A stretch of 64,000 nucleotides of DNA from an uncultured Lachnospiraceae bacterium. GTDB taxonomy: Bacteria; Bacillota; Clostridia; Lachnospirales; Lachnospiraceae. A program made the translations under genes and the position numbers. The DNA lies in NCBI GenBank assembly GCA_900551115.1, contig URUY01000002.1:1-64000 (forward strand). The letters are read 5' to 3'. Positions 8,083-17,507 of the stretch are shown here, in pieces (the stretch's first letter is position 1; each line of letters opens with the position of its first letter). The notes under the pieces were generated by a model. It was given only the letters and a program-made list of their open reading frames with translations, did not search any database and had not been told where the DNA came from.

Positions 8083-9018
8083 TCACACTTCTCCGTGGAC
8101 ATTGTCCGTCACCTTACTGATAATAAATTTAGGCCTGCCCTTTACCTCTTCGTAGATACGCGCAAGGTAGTGCCCCAGTATACCAAGGCTCAGCATAATA
8201 AAGCCGCCGATTATCAAAATAAGCAGGATTACTGTGGTAAAGCCCTCCACGGCAGTACCGCTTATGTATTTTACCAAAGTCTGTATCCCCAAAATAATAC
8301 TGAACAAAATGGAACATACTCCCATAACCGTCACAAGCTGTAACGGCAGAGTGCTGAAGGAGGTAGCATTGGTAACGGCATATTTCATAAGGCTTATAAG
8401 CGACCACTTACTCTTGCCGAACTTCCGCTCCTGTACCTCATATTCCACCGAAGTTGTCCGAAAGCCTGCCCAAAAGGTCAGCGCCCTGAAAAACGTGTTG
8501 CGTTCCTTTAATTCAAGCAGTACATTTACTACCTTCCGGTCTAAAAGCTTAAAGTCAGAGGAAGCATTCATATCCATTTTAATGAGCTTACTCATAATCT
8601 TATAAAAAAGACCCGCGGACAGCTTATGGGCAAGGCTTTCCCTGCCCCTGCTTGACTTGATGCCCTCTACTACCTCGTAGCCCTCTTTCCAGAGCTTAAA
8701 CATTTGTATAATCGTTTCGGGAGGATGCTGCAAATCACAGTCCATTACCACTACCGCATCTCCCAGCGCAAGCTGCAGGCCTGCAAAAATAGAGGCTTCC
8801 TTCCCGAAATTACGGGAAAACTCTGCTCCCTTTACATGGGGATTTCTTGCAGAGGCCTTTACTATTTCCGCATAGGTTGCATCTACAGAGCCGTCGCTTA
8901 TGAAAACCAGTTCATAGGGTATCCCTTCTTTTTCCATAAGTGCCGACAGCACCCTTTCCGTGTTTTCAATATTGCTTTCCTCATTATAGGAAGGCAGTAC
9001 AATCGATAACAATGCCAT
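8083..9018 (-). CDS. GtrB-like bactoprenol glycosyltransferase (family 2)
   Basis: The 311-residue protein has a family-2 GT-A domain. SIVLPSYNEESNIENT begins at residue 5, SDGSVDATY at 41-49, and the metal-binding DCD at 93-95 is followed by LQHPPE. Two C-terminal membrane segments (about 228-250 and 260-285) anchor it. This layout is that of GtrB/DPM1-like enzymes, which load a sugar onto undecaprenyl phosphate on the inner face. The gene immediately upstream encodes a GtrII-like transferase, so the pair probably glycosylates a surface polymer. No small GtrA flippase is visible. It is separated by only three bases from its upstream neighbour. Confidence 0.8.
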   Translation of the reverse strand: MALLSIVLPSYNEESNIENTERVLSALMEKEGIPYELVFISDGSVDATYAEIVKASARNPHVKGAEFSRNFGKEASIFAGLQLALGDAVVVMDCDLQHPPETIIQMFKLWKEGYEVVEGIKSSRGRESLAHKLSAGLFYKIMSKLIKMDMNASSDFKLLDRKVVNVLLELKERNTFFRALTFWAGFRTTSVEYEVQERKFGKSKWSLISLMKYAVTNATSFSTLPLQLVTVMGVCSILFSIILGIQTLVKYISGTAVEGFTTVILLILIIGGFIMLSLGILGHYLARIYEEVKGRPKFIISKVTDNVHGEV

Positions 9019-9021
9019 AAG

Positions 9022-10569
9022 CTACTCCTCACAATTCTCCAGCTTCACATATAAAACGCCGTCCACTACTTTAACGGAATCCGCAGCAGGGAAGCTGCCC
9101 ATTTCCCTGTATGCTTCCGAATTATAGATTGCAAGCATTTCCTCATCGGAAACCAGATTTATGGTGATTCCCAGATAATGCTTTAAAAACGCCTGGTAAT
9201 TCGTTCTTGTATACAAAAGGTAGTCCCCGTTCATGCCAATCATGGAGCCTGTCACCTCTCCCGTAATGTCCGTTACCGGGTAGTTTTCATCTCCCACCAC
9301 ACCTATCATGGCCACCGGCATGTCCTTATCATACCCTTCTGTCTGCTCCATCCTGTCTGCCAGACGCAGGCACATGGCATAGGTCTTTTCATACTTTTTC
9401 TCCAGATTGGCATAGGCGATGTTGTCCGTCACTGCATAATTAAAAATCAGCACGCCCGTACTTACTAACAAAAGCCAGTTTCCCAGATTCCATTTACAGT
9501 ACTTATCCATAAAGCCCACAAGGCAGATTAAATACAGCACCCACTGATACCGCATCAGCAGATGATAGGTCACCTCAGGCGAAACTATCAAAATCACATT
9601 GGTAGCCACCGGCAGTCCTATAAAAAGCAGTACGATTACTGCATAAAGCCACGGACTGCGGTACAGCCTTCTTTTTATAATAATAGAAAGAAGAACCCCT
9701 AAAAACAACAGACCAAATAATGTAATCGCTATGACAGACCATATATTATTAAAAAGAATATCACTTTGCAGGCTGAAGGTAAAGAAATCCCGGTATAAAT
9801 TCTTGACCGTAGCCAAAAGTCCTGCTTTTTCCACGGTTCCCATACCGCTTATACCCTGATAGGAAGCAAGCTCTTTGCCCTGTATCAAAAGCAGCAGCCG
9901 TAAAATCACATAGTACAACGATACGCCGATAGCTCCCATATAGAGATAATGCAGCGCCTCCTTCAGCTTTTCCTTCACGGTTTTTGCTTCCAGGAACAGC
10001 ACCGCGATACCGTAAACAGAAAGCAGCATGGCAAAGGGCAGATAGGACTGATAGGTACCCATGCTGAAAGCCAGGGCAACGCCACCCGCTATAAATCCAT
10101 ACTTAAATTTTTTCACAAGCAGAGGCGCCGCCACCGCAAGCAACAGCCCTAACATATAGCCATCCAGTGTAAATACATAGGCAAAGGTAGCGCTAAGCGC
10201 CGGAAACGCACAGAGCAGTCCTGCAATCAGAACCGCACTGCTCTTCTTTTCTACCTCTAAAAATTCCGCAAGCAGTACCGCTGTCACACTCAGATACAAA
10301 ATACCCAGCACCCCGATTACCCAGGGCAGGGAAAAATAAGAGGAAAGCCCGCAGGCAACCGTTAAAAACCATCTGCCTGAGGTAATCATATTCTGGTCAA
10401 AATACATGCTGTCCAAACCGTCATGATTGGGAATGTCCCTGATAAGAATGGGCATATGGACCAAAAAGCCAATCACAAGCGCTGCAAAAAAAGCCGTTTT
10501 CCATACAGGCTTTATGTTCTGCCTGCATTTTTCCCATACCATAGAAGGACTCATTATCTTTTTATCCAT
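9022..10569 (-). CDS. GtrII-like polytopic glucosyltransferase
   Basis: The 515-residue product has about ten to twelve membrane segments. The first outer loop reads IRDIPNHDGLDSMYFDQNMITSGRWFLT (about residues 43-70). The NHDGL and SGRWFL elements match the GtrII glucosyltransferase domain, whose members transfer the lipid-linked sugar made by GtrB to a surface glycan. A soluble C-terminal region of about 110 residues follows the last span. Its position beside the GtrB-like gene supports this call. The acceptor and sugar cannot be told from the sequence. Confidence 0.7.
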   Translation of the reverse strand: MDKKIMSPSMVWEKCRQNIKPVWKTAFFAALVIGFLVHMPILIRDIPNHDGLDSMYFDQNMITSGRWFLTVACGLSSYFSLPWVIGVLGILYLSVTAVLLAEFLEVEKKSSAVLIAGLLCAFPALSATFAYVFTLDGYMLGLLLAVAAPLLVKKFKYGFIAGGVALAFSMGTYQSYLPFAMLLSVYGIAVLFLEAKTVKEKLKEALHYLYMGAIGVSLYYVILRLLLLIQGKELASYQGISGMGTVEKAGLLATVKNLYRDFFTFSLQSDILFNNIWSVIAITLFGLLFLGVLLSIIIKRRLYRSPWLYAVIVLLFIGLPVATNVILIVSPEVTYHLLMRYQWVLYLICLVGFMDKYCKWNLGNWLLLVSTGVLIFNYAVTDNIAYANLEKKYEKTYAMCLRLADRMEQTEGYDKDMPVAMIGVVGDENYPVTDITGEVTGSMIGMNGDYLLYTRTNYQAFLKHYLGITINLVSDEEMLAIYNSEAYREMGSFPAADSVKVVDGVLYVKLENCEE

Positions 10570-10585
10570 CCGTCCGTCTCCTTCT

Positions 10586-12169
10586 CTATCTTAACCGGTA
10601 CAATACCATCTCCGCATCTGCAAAAAGCTGTTCCGCCCCTTTTTCCTGACAAAGTGTATCTACCTCTCCCCCCGGTATCGTCGCCAGATACCGGCTTTCT
10701 AATTCATCATAATTTGCAATCAGGTATTCTGCTTTGCAGCAGCTTATGCCATATCCTGAGGGCAGACCATATAAAAGCTGCCAGGGGAGCGCCACCGTCT
10801 CTCCCTCCACCGTATCGCTTATCTGCCAAATGACAACATTGTCATATCCGGGCACAGCCTCTTCATTAAAGGCAAGCTTTTCCTCATAAACCGTCTGCCA
10901 CAGAGAAACCTGCTCAGCAAGTGCCTCTGTCCTGTAAGGGACCTGATAATAATGGGGATAAGAAGCACCCAGATACGTGTAAAGATATACAAATACCGCC
11001 GCCAGCACAATCATCTTTTTATAAAATCTTGTCTCCATCAGGCTTACGGCAAAAATGCCCACTGCCATAAAGGTGACAAGATGTCTGGAGCCCTCAAACA
11101 ATTTATACATAAGGAGCAGCGCACCTGACATGGCAATAAAGCACACCGCCAGATACAGGTTCATGGTAAGCTGCTTTTTCTGCTTTTTCCTGTAATTGTG
11201 GCATACCTGAATGAGCAAAATCACAAGAATCACAAGGAATCCGCCAAAATACGCCCCTTCCGGCAGACCGCTTTTAAAGCCCTCATAGGCCATTAAGAAA
11301 AACTGCTTTCCGAATATAAAAAGCTGGGAGAGGGTGAAGCGGATACCGCCAAAGAAGCCCTCCGTTGCAAAAGCCCTTAAAAACTCTGTTTTAAATAAAG
11401 GTGCAAAATATTCCGCACTGAAAAAGTACTTGATAAGCCCATATGCCACTCCGGTAATGGCTACCACACCAAGGCTTATAAAAGAACCCACCCACTTCCT
11501 TTTTCTGATAAGCAGATAAATGGGAAGCAGCATAAATACAAGAAGATAGGGCCGCATCAGTGTCATCACCGCCGTCAGTATAAACAGAGCGGCAAGCTTT
11601 CCTGCATGCTCCTTTTCCAGATAGCTTACACCTAAGGCAAATACCACGATTACCATGGAAAAGCAGATGCTCTCCGACATGGAGGACATCGTATATCTGT
11701 TAAAGGGGGTAAAGCTGGCAAATAAAAGCGCCAGCATAAAAAGCTGCTTCTTATCCGGCTTTACAAACCATACAAATAAAAATACCGCAAGGCACATCAG
11801 CGCAATATTGCAGTATATGGGCGACATCAGATTCCACCCAAAGATAAGCCCCCACAAAAGCCACGGCCACACCAGCACCGGGCTCCATGCCGCATAGGAA
11901 AACAGGCGGGAATGGCTTTCATTAAACCCAAAATAGCCTTTTGGATATCCAAAATCTACCATACCCTCTACCTGCTTAAAATAAAACAGCTCGTCATTCC
12001 ACTCTGACGCCGGCAGATACACCTCTGCGATAGTCTTTCCGTCCATAGCACAGGATATTATGCAGCACAAAAGAGGAAGCAGTGCAAAGACCGCCGCCTT
12101 TATGATTCTGGCATGCTTTTTCAAAAAGTCTGTGAGTTTCTGCGTGTTCAAGTCTGTCTCCTTTTGCAT
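10586..12169 (-). CDS. Polytopic GT-C-like membrane protein, function unknown
   Basis: The 527-residue product has a cytoplasmic N-terminus of about 25 residues and a first span at about 26-43. An outer loop contains PASEWNDELFYFKQVEGMVDFGYPKGYFGFNESHS, followed by about ten further spans and a soluble C-terminus of about 130 residues. The acidic first loop (NDE) and tail match the GT-C glycosyltransferase layout seen in the neighbouring genes. I do not recognise a specific family. It is encoded 16 bases upstream of the GtrII-like gene in the same operon, so a sugar-transfer or polymerisation role outside the membrane is inferred. Confidence 0.5.
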   Translation of the reverse strand: MQKETDLNTQKLTDFLKKHARIIKAAVFALLPLLCCIISCAMDGKTIAEVYLPASEWNDELFYFKQVEGMVDFGYPKGYFGFNESHSRLFSYAAWSPVLVWPWLLWGLIFGWNLMSPIYCNIALMCLAVFLFVWFVKPDKKQLFMLALLFASFTPFNRYTMSSMSESICFSMVIVVFALGVSYLEKEHAGKLAALFILTAVMTLMRPYLLVFMLLPIYLLIRKRKWVGSFISLGVVAITGVAYGLIKYFFSAEYFAPLFKTEFLRAFATEGFFGGIRFTLSQLFIFGKQFFLMAYEGFKSGLPEGAYFGGFLVILVILLIQVCHNYRKKQKKQLTMNLYLAVCFIAMSGALLLMYKLFEGSRHLVTFMAVGIFAVSLMETRFYKKMIVLAAVFVYLYTYLGASYPHYYQVPYRTEALAEQVSLWQTVYEEKLAFNEEAVPGYDNVVIWQISDTVEGETVALPWQLLYGLPSGYGISCCKAEYLIANYDELESRYLATIPGGEVDTLCQEKGAEQLFADAEMVLYRLR

Positions 12170-12215
12170 TGCTTTCCTTCCTCCGGCTGCTTAATCCGTT
12201 CATGTAATCCCCGGA

Positions 12216-12752
12216 TTACCGGGCTTTCCCGTATGGGTTCAGCGCCGCCATCAAAATGATGTCGCGGTAACGCCCGTCTATACATACATCGTCCTTTAAA
12301 TAAGCTTCCTTCTGAAATCCCGCCTTTTCGTAGCTTGCAACAGCCTGCAGATTGTCCGCAAATACCCGCAAAAACAGACGGTGCAGCTTAAGCTCGCAGA
12401 AAGCGTAACGCATCATGAGCTTTGCCGCCGCAGTACCGATTCCCCGGCCTCTGGCAGAGTCTTCACCGATAAAGATACCGTATTCCCCCTTGTGGTGGGT
12501 GGTATCAATATCCCGGATATAAACGCTGCCCACCGGCCCGTCCCCATCCTTTTCACAGATAATCATCTGTACCGCTTTCCCGGTTTTTATCATATTTTCA
12601 ATCCATGCCTCATGGGATTGTCTGGTAAAAAGCGCCTGATAGATAAAGTGCATCCGCACAGCGTTGCTGTTGCGCCATCTTATAATATCGTCCGTATCCG
12701 CAGCCGTCATAGGACGCAGATAGATGCTTTCGTCTGCATATTCGTTAGTCAT
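12216..12752 (-). CDS. GNAT-family N-acetyltransferase (RimJ/RimL type)
   Basis: I choose the ATG at 12752 (MTNEYADESIYLRPM) because AAGGAG lies about 10 bases upstream. An earlier in-frame ATG at 12791 lacks such a site and would overlap the previous gene far more. The 178-residue product shows the GNAT fold: LRPMTAADTDDIIRWRN at the start, the acetyl-CoA loop DSARGRGIGTAAAKLMMRYAF, and VFADNLQAVASYEKAGFQKEA near the end. Relatives acetylate amino sugars or protein amino groups. The first 8 bases overlap the upstream membrane-protein gene. With an aminotransferase in the cluster, acetylation of an amino sugar is a reasonable inference. Confidence 0.75.
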   Translation of the reverse strand: MTNEYADESIYLRPMTAADTDDIIRWRNSNAVRMHFIYQALFTRQSHEAWIENMIKTGKAVQMIICEKDGDGPVGSVYIRDIDTTHHKGEYGIFIGEDSARGRGIGTAAAKLMMRYAFCELKLHRLFLRVFADNLQAVASYEKAGFQKEAYLKDDVCIDGRYRDIILMAALNPYGKAR

Positions 12753-14385
12753 GCTCGCCTTTGCTCCTTTTTTCTGTCGATACAGCTGCAAGTATATAGG
12801 GCAGGCATATCGTTACCGGATAGATGTATCTTAACTGCACTGTCGGTCCCAACAAAAGCGTTGCAAAATATCCGCCCACCAGTGCTAAAGGTATCAGCTT
12901 TCCATATTGTCTTTTATACCATAAAACAGCCGCCGCATACAAATAAACCCATATAAGCCATCCCGGGAAAAACAACAGATTGACAACTGGCCATTTCAGG
13001 AACGCATTGCTGCTCACAATACCTTCAAGAAAGTCATGCAGCCAGGGAAAAACTGGGTTTTCAGTAATTCCGTAATCTGACAAGGATGCATCCCATGCAG
13101 TCTGCACATAGCCAAGTCCCTGCTCTCCGGCACGCATGTTCACCGTCATACAGCTCGTATCAAAGGGATATAAATATCCTGCGTCCACCGCCAGAGCCGC
13201 ATTGATAAAATCTCCCGGATAACGCAGAAATAACTGTAAATAGATTTTGATAAACCCGCCAAAGTTATTCTTAATATAACCTGTATACACATTCCGCTTT
13301 ACAGGGTCTGAGATTGCCGGATTGTATTCCTTCCATGCTTCATTCAACATCACATTTCCTAGAAACTGTCTGGTTTCCGGTTCTATACTGTCCTCATGGT
13401 AATACATGGTACGGGCAAGCTGCTGGATAGGCATACTAAGCATCTCGCGCCTGTCCCCCTGCTGTACATTTGCTGCCCGGTAGGATACGGAAAGGGACAC
13501 CATCCCAAGCAAAAGCCCTGCTGCCGTCACCAAAAACATACGGATATACAGCTTCTTTTCTCTTTTTCCAAAAATACTTACAAGCAGCAGTAAGAATACA
13601 AAAAGCATTACCGCATATCTGGCATTATTTCTAAACCACATTGCAGGCAGAACAGATATAAGCAATGCCACATCCGTTTTGTTCCATTTCAGTTCATTTC
13701 TTCTGTCTATCAGAATACAATAGCAAAGAACTGCCGCAAGCAGTAAAAACGGAGCAAACAGACTGTCCTTCGTCACACTGACTGCCATAAACATGTGGTA
13801 GGGATACAGGCAGGAAAAAGCTAAAAGAAGATACAGCACCGTGTTCCGGCACTTTCTTCTCTTTAACAGCAGCATAGAGACTGCGAATGCACCTGACAGC
13901 ACGGTCATCTGGAAAAGCGCATATAGCGCCATACCCGTATCAGCGTTTCCGAACATCCCTTTTCCAAGCTGCCAGAACGCATTCATTACCCAAGTATGTA
14001 TATACGGATGATGGTCATTCCACATACCGGCTGCACACTGTCCAAGCTGTATCGGTGTGTCATATGCACAGATTGCCGGATAATATGCCAAAAAGCAGGG
14101 TAACCAGAATAGAAAAATCACTGTCCAGGAAAACGGAAGCTTAAGTAAAAACGTCTCTTTCGTATCCTTGCTGACCGCTTTTATCCTCGCTTTTCTTAAC
14201 AATGTGACTGACAATATCCCAAGGATAACGCCACCTGTCATTGTAATAAACAAAAGCGATAAAATATATGACATCTTCCAGTCAATATTTCCGTTTTTGC
14301 TTAAATCATATCCTGTTTTAGTAAAAAAGATAATTGCCATGCCAAGCAGGGTAAATACTGCATATCCTCTTTTTCTTTCTGCCAT
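12745..14385 (-). CDS. Polytopic membrane protein, DUF6020-like
   Basis: The 546-residue product has about twelve membrane spans. A first large outer loop reads YYPAICAYDTPIQLGQ and is followed by DHHPYIHTW, both recalling the uncharacterised DUF6020 family and GT-C transferases of the PMT/ArnT type. A second outer region around residues 310-430 is soluble and contains PETRQFLGNVMLNEAW and YPFDTSCMTVNM. The function is unknown; transfer of a lipid-linked sugar is inferred from topology and neighbours. Its stop codon overlaps the start of the GNAT gene, which indicates coupling. Confidence 0.55.
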   Translation of the reverse strand: MAERKRGYAVFTLLGMAIIFFTKTGYDLSKNGNIDWKMSYILSLLFITMTGGVILGILSVTLLRKARIKAVSKDTKETFLLKLPFSWTVIFLFWLPCFLAYYPAICAYDTPIQLGQCAAGMWNDHHPYIHTWVMNAFWQLGKGMFGNADTGMALYALFQMTVLSGAFAVSMLLLKRRKCRNTVLYLLLAFSCLYPYHMFMAVSVTKDSLFAPFLLLAAVLCYCILIDRRNELKWNKTDVALLISVLPAMWFRNNARYAVMLFVFLLLLVSIFGKREKKLYIRMFLVTAAGLLLGMVSLSVSYRAANVQQGDRREMLSMPIQQLARTMYYHEDSIEPETRQFLGNVMLNEAWKEYNPAISDPVKRNVYTGYIKNNFGGFIKIYLQLFLRYPGDFINAALAVDAGYLYPFDTSCMTVNMRAGEQGLGYVQTAWDASLSDYGITENPVFPWLHDFLEGIVSSNAFLKWPVVNLLFFPGWLIWVYLYAAAVLWYKRQYGKLIPLALVGGYFATLLLGPTVQLRYIYPVTICLPYILAAVSTEKRSKGEHD

Positions 14386-14415
14386 ATCAACCTCCGGGAC
14401 TGTTTTTAATGTGCT

Positions 14416-17400
14416 TTACGCTTCCCAGTAAAATTCACTGTCCCATACATCTACGCCGCTGTCCTGAAAGACCTCCTTAAGCCTTGCCTTCAGCTGCTTT
14501 TTGGTAACCTGTCTCTTCAAAATAACCTGTAAAAAACCGCCTCCGCCGGCACCGGCAATAAACCTGCCGTCTATCAAATCCTCGCAGGCTCTGAATATCT
14601 GCTCGATACAGGTATTGGTAGAGCCTGCGTCAAGCTGTCTTGACAGCTCCCAATGGGCATTAAGCAGCTTTGCCAGCTCATCGATATTGCCCTTTTCCAG
14701 TTCAAAACGCATCAGCGCCGCAAGCCGCTGCATCTTAAAGAGCGCATCTAAGGTTTCGGGACGGTTGCCCACATAATTGCCGACTACATCACGTAACAGA
14801 TTCCTTGCCAGCCTGCGCTGTCCCGTATAGATAAGGGCAAACCTCTCCTGCAGCTCTTCTGCCGCCTCCTTTTTCAGCGCTATCGGCTGTACCTGAATCC
14901 GCTGGCAAAGTCCCGGTTCTGTAGTAATATACTTGATGCCGGGCGTCAGACCGCCAACCTGATCCTGCCAGCCGCCGCCCGTACTCATAATCTGCTCCAT
15001 ACACAGAACGATTTCATAAAGAGCATCGTCCGTAACCGTCTCGCCCATAATTTCAAATACCGCTTTTACGCAGGCGCCTGCCAGAATGCTGCTGGTACCA
15101 AGCCCCGAGCCTTTGGGGATACCGATAACCTGGGTGGAAAGATATAAGCCTCCTCCCAGCCTCTTTAAGATATCCCGAAGACTAACCGGTGCGGCGTCCG
15201 CTCCGTCAGAGGTCCCGGACGGCATCGGCACTACGCCGCAGGCGATTAAGGCCGCCTTATGCAGGGCAAAAGCATCATAGGGATTGTGACAGTCCAATAC
15301 CTCTTCCAGGGAATGAAGTTCTCCAAAGGCACCCACGTCTTCACTGGCTACTTCTATCTTTAATTCCTTTATTTTCCGTATCGTCACCTGCACCGGCAAA
15401 ATACCGTTCAGCTTAATGGCTGCATTGACTACCGTACCGCCCTTTTCCAGACAATGGGGAGGCGTATCCGTCCAGCCGCCGCCCCAATTGACCCTGACAG
15501 GCAGCTCTACATGCGCTTCCTCCTTTTTCAGCCGGAAAGTATCCCTGTAATGCACATGATTCCTGCCGCTCTCATAAACTGCTTTGCTGATGGTTCCAAA
15601 GCACGCTTCTTCATAGGCTTCATAAGGTCTGCCCTGCCGCTTTGCCTCTCCTGCAAGCGCATAATAAATCCTGGTAGCCGTACCAAAGTCGGCCTTTTTG
15701 GCAAGACACAGCATTTCCTTTTCCTGCTCCCTGCTCATTCCTTTCCTGCCAAAGGCGCTCATTGCATTCTGCCAGCTTTCCTCCCGCTTCAGCCTGTTCA
15801 CTGCCTTGCATACGGCAATGCTTTCAGAAAGTCCGTAGTTCCACAAAAAGGAGGCGTTTACATCTGCCTGATTAAAGCTCTCACACAGGCTGAGCCTGTC
15901 CTTACCGAGCCACCACTCCTTTTCCTCCACGGAAGCACAGCCCTTCATCATCCGGTAGGTGATAAAAGCTGCATTTACCGCTTCCTTCATGGATGCACAA
16001 GCCGGATATATGGGTGCTTCCCACAAGGCTGTAGCTTCTCCGGTGGTCTGCAGGATAGTACCGCTCATTAAGCTTGCACAGCTGTTCTTAGGATTATCTT
16101 CCACACCAAAAATACGCACAATGAAGCGCCCGTCCATAAGCTTTAATCCGTGGAGAACCACCCCTGCCGGAACCGTCTGCTTTTCTCCGCAAAGCTCAAG
16201 ACCGCTTACAATGCTTCCGTTTCCTACCCGTACGTTAGAACCAAGCACCGCATTTTCAATATAAGCGTTTTCACCTATCAGGGCGCCTTCCGTTATAAGG
16301 CTGTTGTGTACGGCATACCTTCCGTTATCCGCATTGGTTCCTACCTGCTTCTTCCAGTCCAGAAACTTGTAATCTGCAATTTCCTCCGTTACCAGCCCTA
16401 AAAGCTCCGCCGTAGTGCCAAAATGGATAAATTCCGCCGGCGTCAGACTGATAAGCCGCATGGAAAACCTGGAAATCGCTTCCCAGATAACACGTCTGCA
16501 TTCCTGTAATTCTTCGCAGAGCGGTCCCTCTCCCGCTTCTTTGTAAAAGTCCTCCAGACTTGCCGCTTCTGCCAGCGGATACAAAAAGTCCCCGTAAAAG
16601 CTGAGTCTCGCCTTATCGTTGACAAAGCGTGCAAATTTTTCATTATCCAAAGCGCCGTCCGTGCTGATTAAGCCATACAGTGCTTCCATCAGCTGCACAT
16701 CAAAGGCCACCGCTCCCGTATCCAAATCCACACAATCGTTTTTATTTACCGCACCATACGCACGAAGCTGTTCCTCCGACTGCTTATGCAGAAAACGTCC
16801 TACATAATCGGCACCGTTATTTAAAAACACACCGTGGTCTTTGCCTATAGAAACCGGCTCCTTAATAGACAGAGCCGCCGCTCCCGTAAATGTAAAGTCA
16901 ATCTGCAGCGGATTAAATAAAAGCAGCACGTCTCCCGAAAGCACCAGCATGCCTTCCTTAAGTCTTCCCGCCACGCCGGACATGCTGATTATGAATTCGT
17001 CAAACAGGGTAGAATTGCGTCCATCCGGCAATTCTCTGGGCACCGGGGAAAATATTTTGCCGCATGCACTGTACTGAGGCACTCTTTTACTGTCTCCGCC
17101 GGAATGAATGACCAGAATCCTCTTACCGGCAAAGCAGTTCCTGCCGCCCATATCTTCTGCCAGAAAACGCAGCACATTCAAGGTGGCGCCGCCGGAACCC
17201 ACCCTTTTGCCGTCCGGGTCCGCCAATACCACATACCTGGTGCCGGCAGGCAGATATTTCTCTTTTATCCGATAGTCTATCTGCATCCGATATACCTTTG
17301 CCTGCGCTTCGTTGGAGGCCGTAAGGATACAATAGTCCCATTTGATGTAATGCTCGCTTTTCAGACTTTTTTCATAAGCCTCCCAACAATCCTGATAACT

Positions 17401-17424
17401 CTGCTGTAAAAATAAATGCTGCAT
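14416..17424 (-). CDS. fkp: Bifunctional L-fucokinase / GDP-L-fucose pyrophosphorylase (Fkp type)
   Basis: This 1002-residue protein joins two enzymes. The N-terminal nucleotidyltransferase half shows RVGSGGATLNVLRFL (residues 74-88) and VIHSGGDSKRVPQYSACGKIFSPVPR (about 105-130). The C-terminal GHMP kinase half shows RVNWGGGWTDTPP (roughly 650), the phosphate loop PKGSGLGTSSILAGA (770-784) and GAGGGGFLQ (about 951-959). Bacteroides Fkp (about 950 residues) phosphorylates L-fucose and converts it to GDP-L-fucose. The alpha-1,2-fucosyltransferase at 55335 is the obvious consumer. A related architecture acts on other sugars, so fucose is likely but not proven. It follows pseB after a hairpin-bearing 83-bp gap. 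Confidence 0.8.
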   Translation of the reverse strand: MQHLFLQQSYQDCWEAYEKSLKSEHYIKWDYCILTASNEAQAKVYRMQIDYRIKEKYLPAGTRYVVLADPDGKRVGSGGATLNVLRFLAEDMGGRNCFAGKRILVIHSGGDSKRVPQYSACGKIFSPVPRELPDGRNSTLFDEFIISMSGVAGRLKEGMLVLSGDVLLLFNPLQIDFTFTGAAALSIKEPVSIGKDHGVFLNNGADYVGRFLHKQSEEQLRAYGAVNKNDCVDLDTGAVAFDVQLMEALYGLISTDGALDNEKFARFVNDKARLSFYGDFLYPLAEAASLEDFYKEAGEGPLCEELQECRRVIWEAISRFSMRLISLTPAEFIHFGTTAELLGLVTEEIADYKFLDWKKQVGTNADNGRYAVHNSLITEGALIGENAYIENAVLGSNVRVGNGSIVSGLELCGEKQTVPAGVVLHGLKLMDGRFIVRIFGVEDNPKNSCASLMSGTILQTTGEATALWEAPIYPACASMKEAVNAAFITYRMMKGCASVEEKEWWLGKDRLSLCESFNQADVNASFLWNYGLSESIAVCKAVNRLKREESWQNAMSAFGRKGMSREQEKEMLCLAKKADFGTATRIYYALAGEAKRQGRPYEAYEEACFGTISKAVYESGRNHVHYRDTFRLKKEEAHVELPVRVNWGGGWTDTPPHCLEKGGTVVNAAIKLNGILPVQVTIRKIKELKIEVASEDVGAFGELHSLEEVLDCHNPYDAFALHKAALIACGVVPMPSGTSDGADAAPVSLRDILKRLGGGLYLSTQVIGIPKGSGLGTSSILAGACVKAVFEIMGETVTDDALYEIVLCMEQIMSTGGGWQDQVGGLTPGIKYITTEPGLCQRIQVQPIALKKEAAEELQERFALIYTGQRRLARNLLRDVVGNYVGNRPETLDALFKMQRLAALMRFELEKGNIDELAKLLNAHWELSRQLDAGSTNTCIEQIFRACEDLIDGRFIAGAGGGGFLQVILKRQVTKKQLKARLKEVFQDSGVDVWDSEFYWEA

Positions 17425-17449
17425 GCCGCTACCTTCCTTTGAAATAATA

Positions 17450-17478
17450 ACATAAGCACCCTTATGGAGTGCTTATGT
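17450..17478 (-). terminator. Hairpin between pseB and fkp
   Basis: A perfect 10-bp stem, ACATAAGCAC with GTGCTTATGT, closes a 9-base loop. The minus-strand sequence after it (TATTATTTC) is only weakly T-rich, so this may be a leaky terminator or an mRNA-stabilising hairpin that lowers fkp expression relative to pseB. Confidence 0.5.
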
Positions 17479-17507
17479 GATAATATCGCCCTATATACCG
17501 CAATTAT

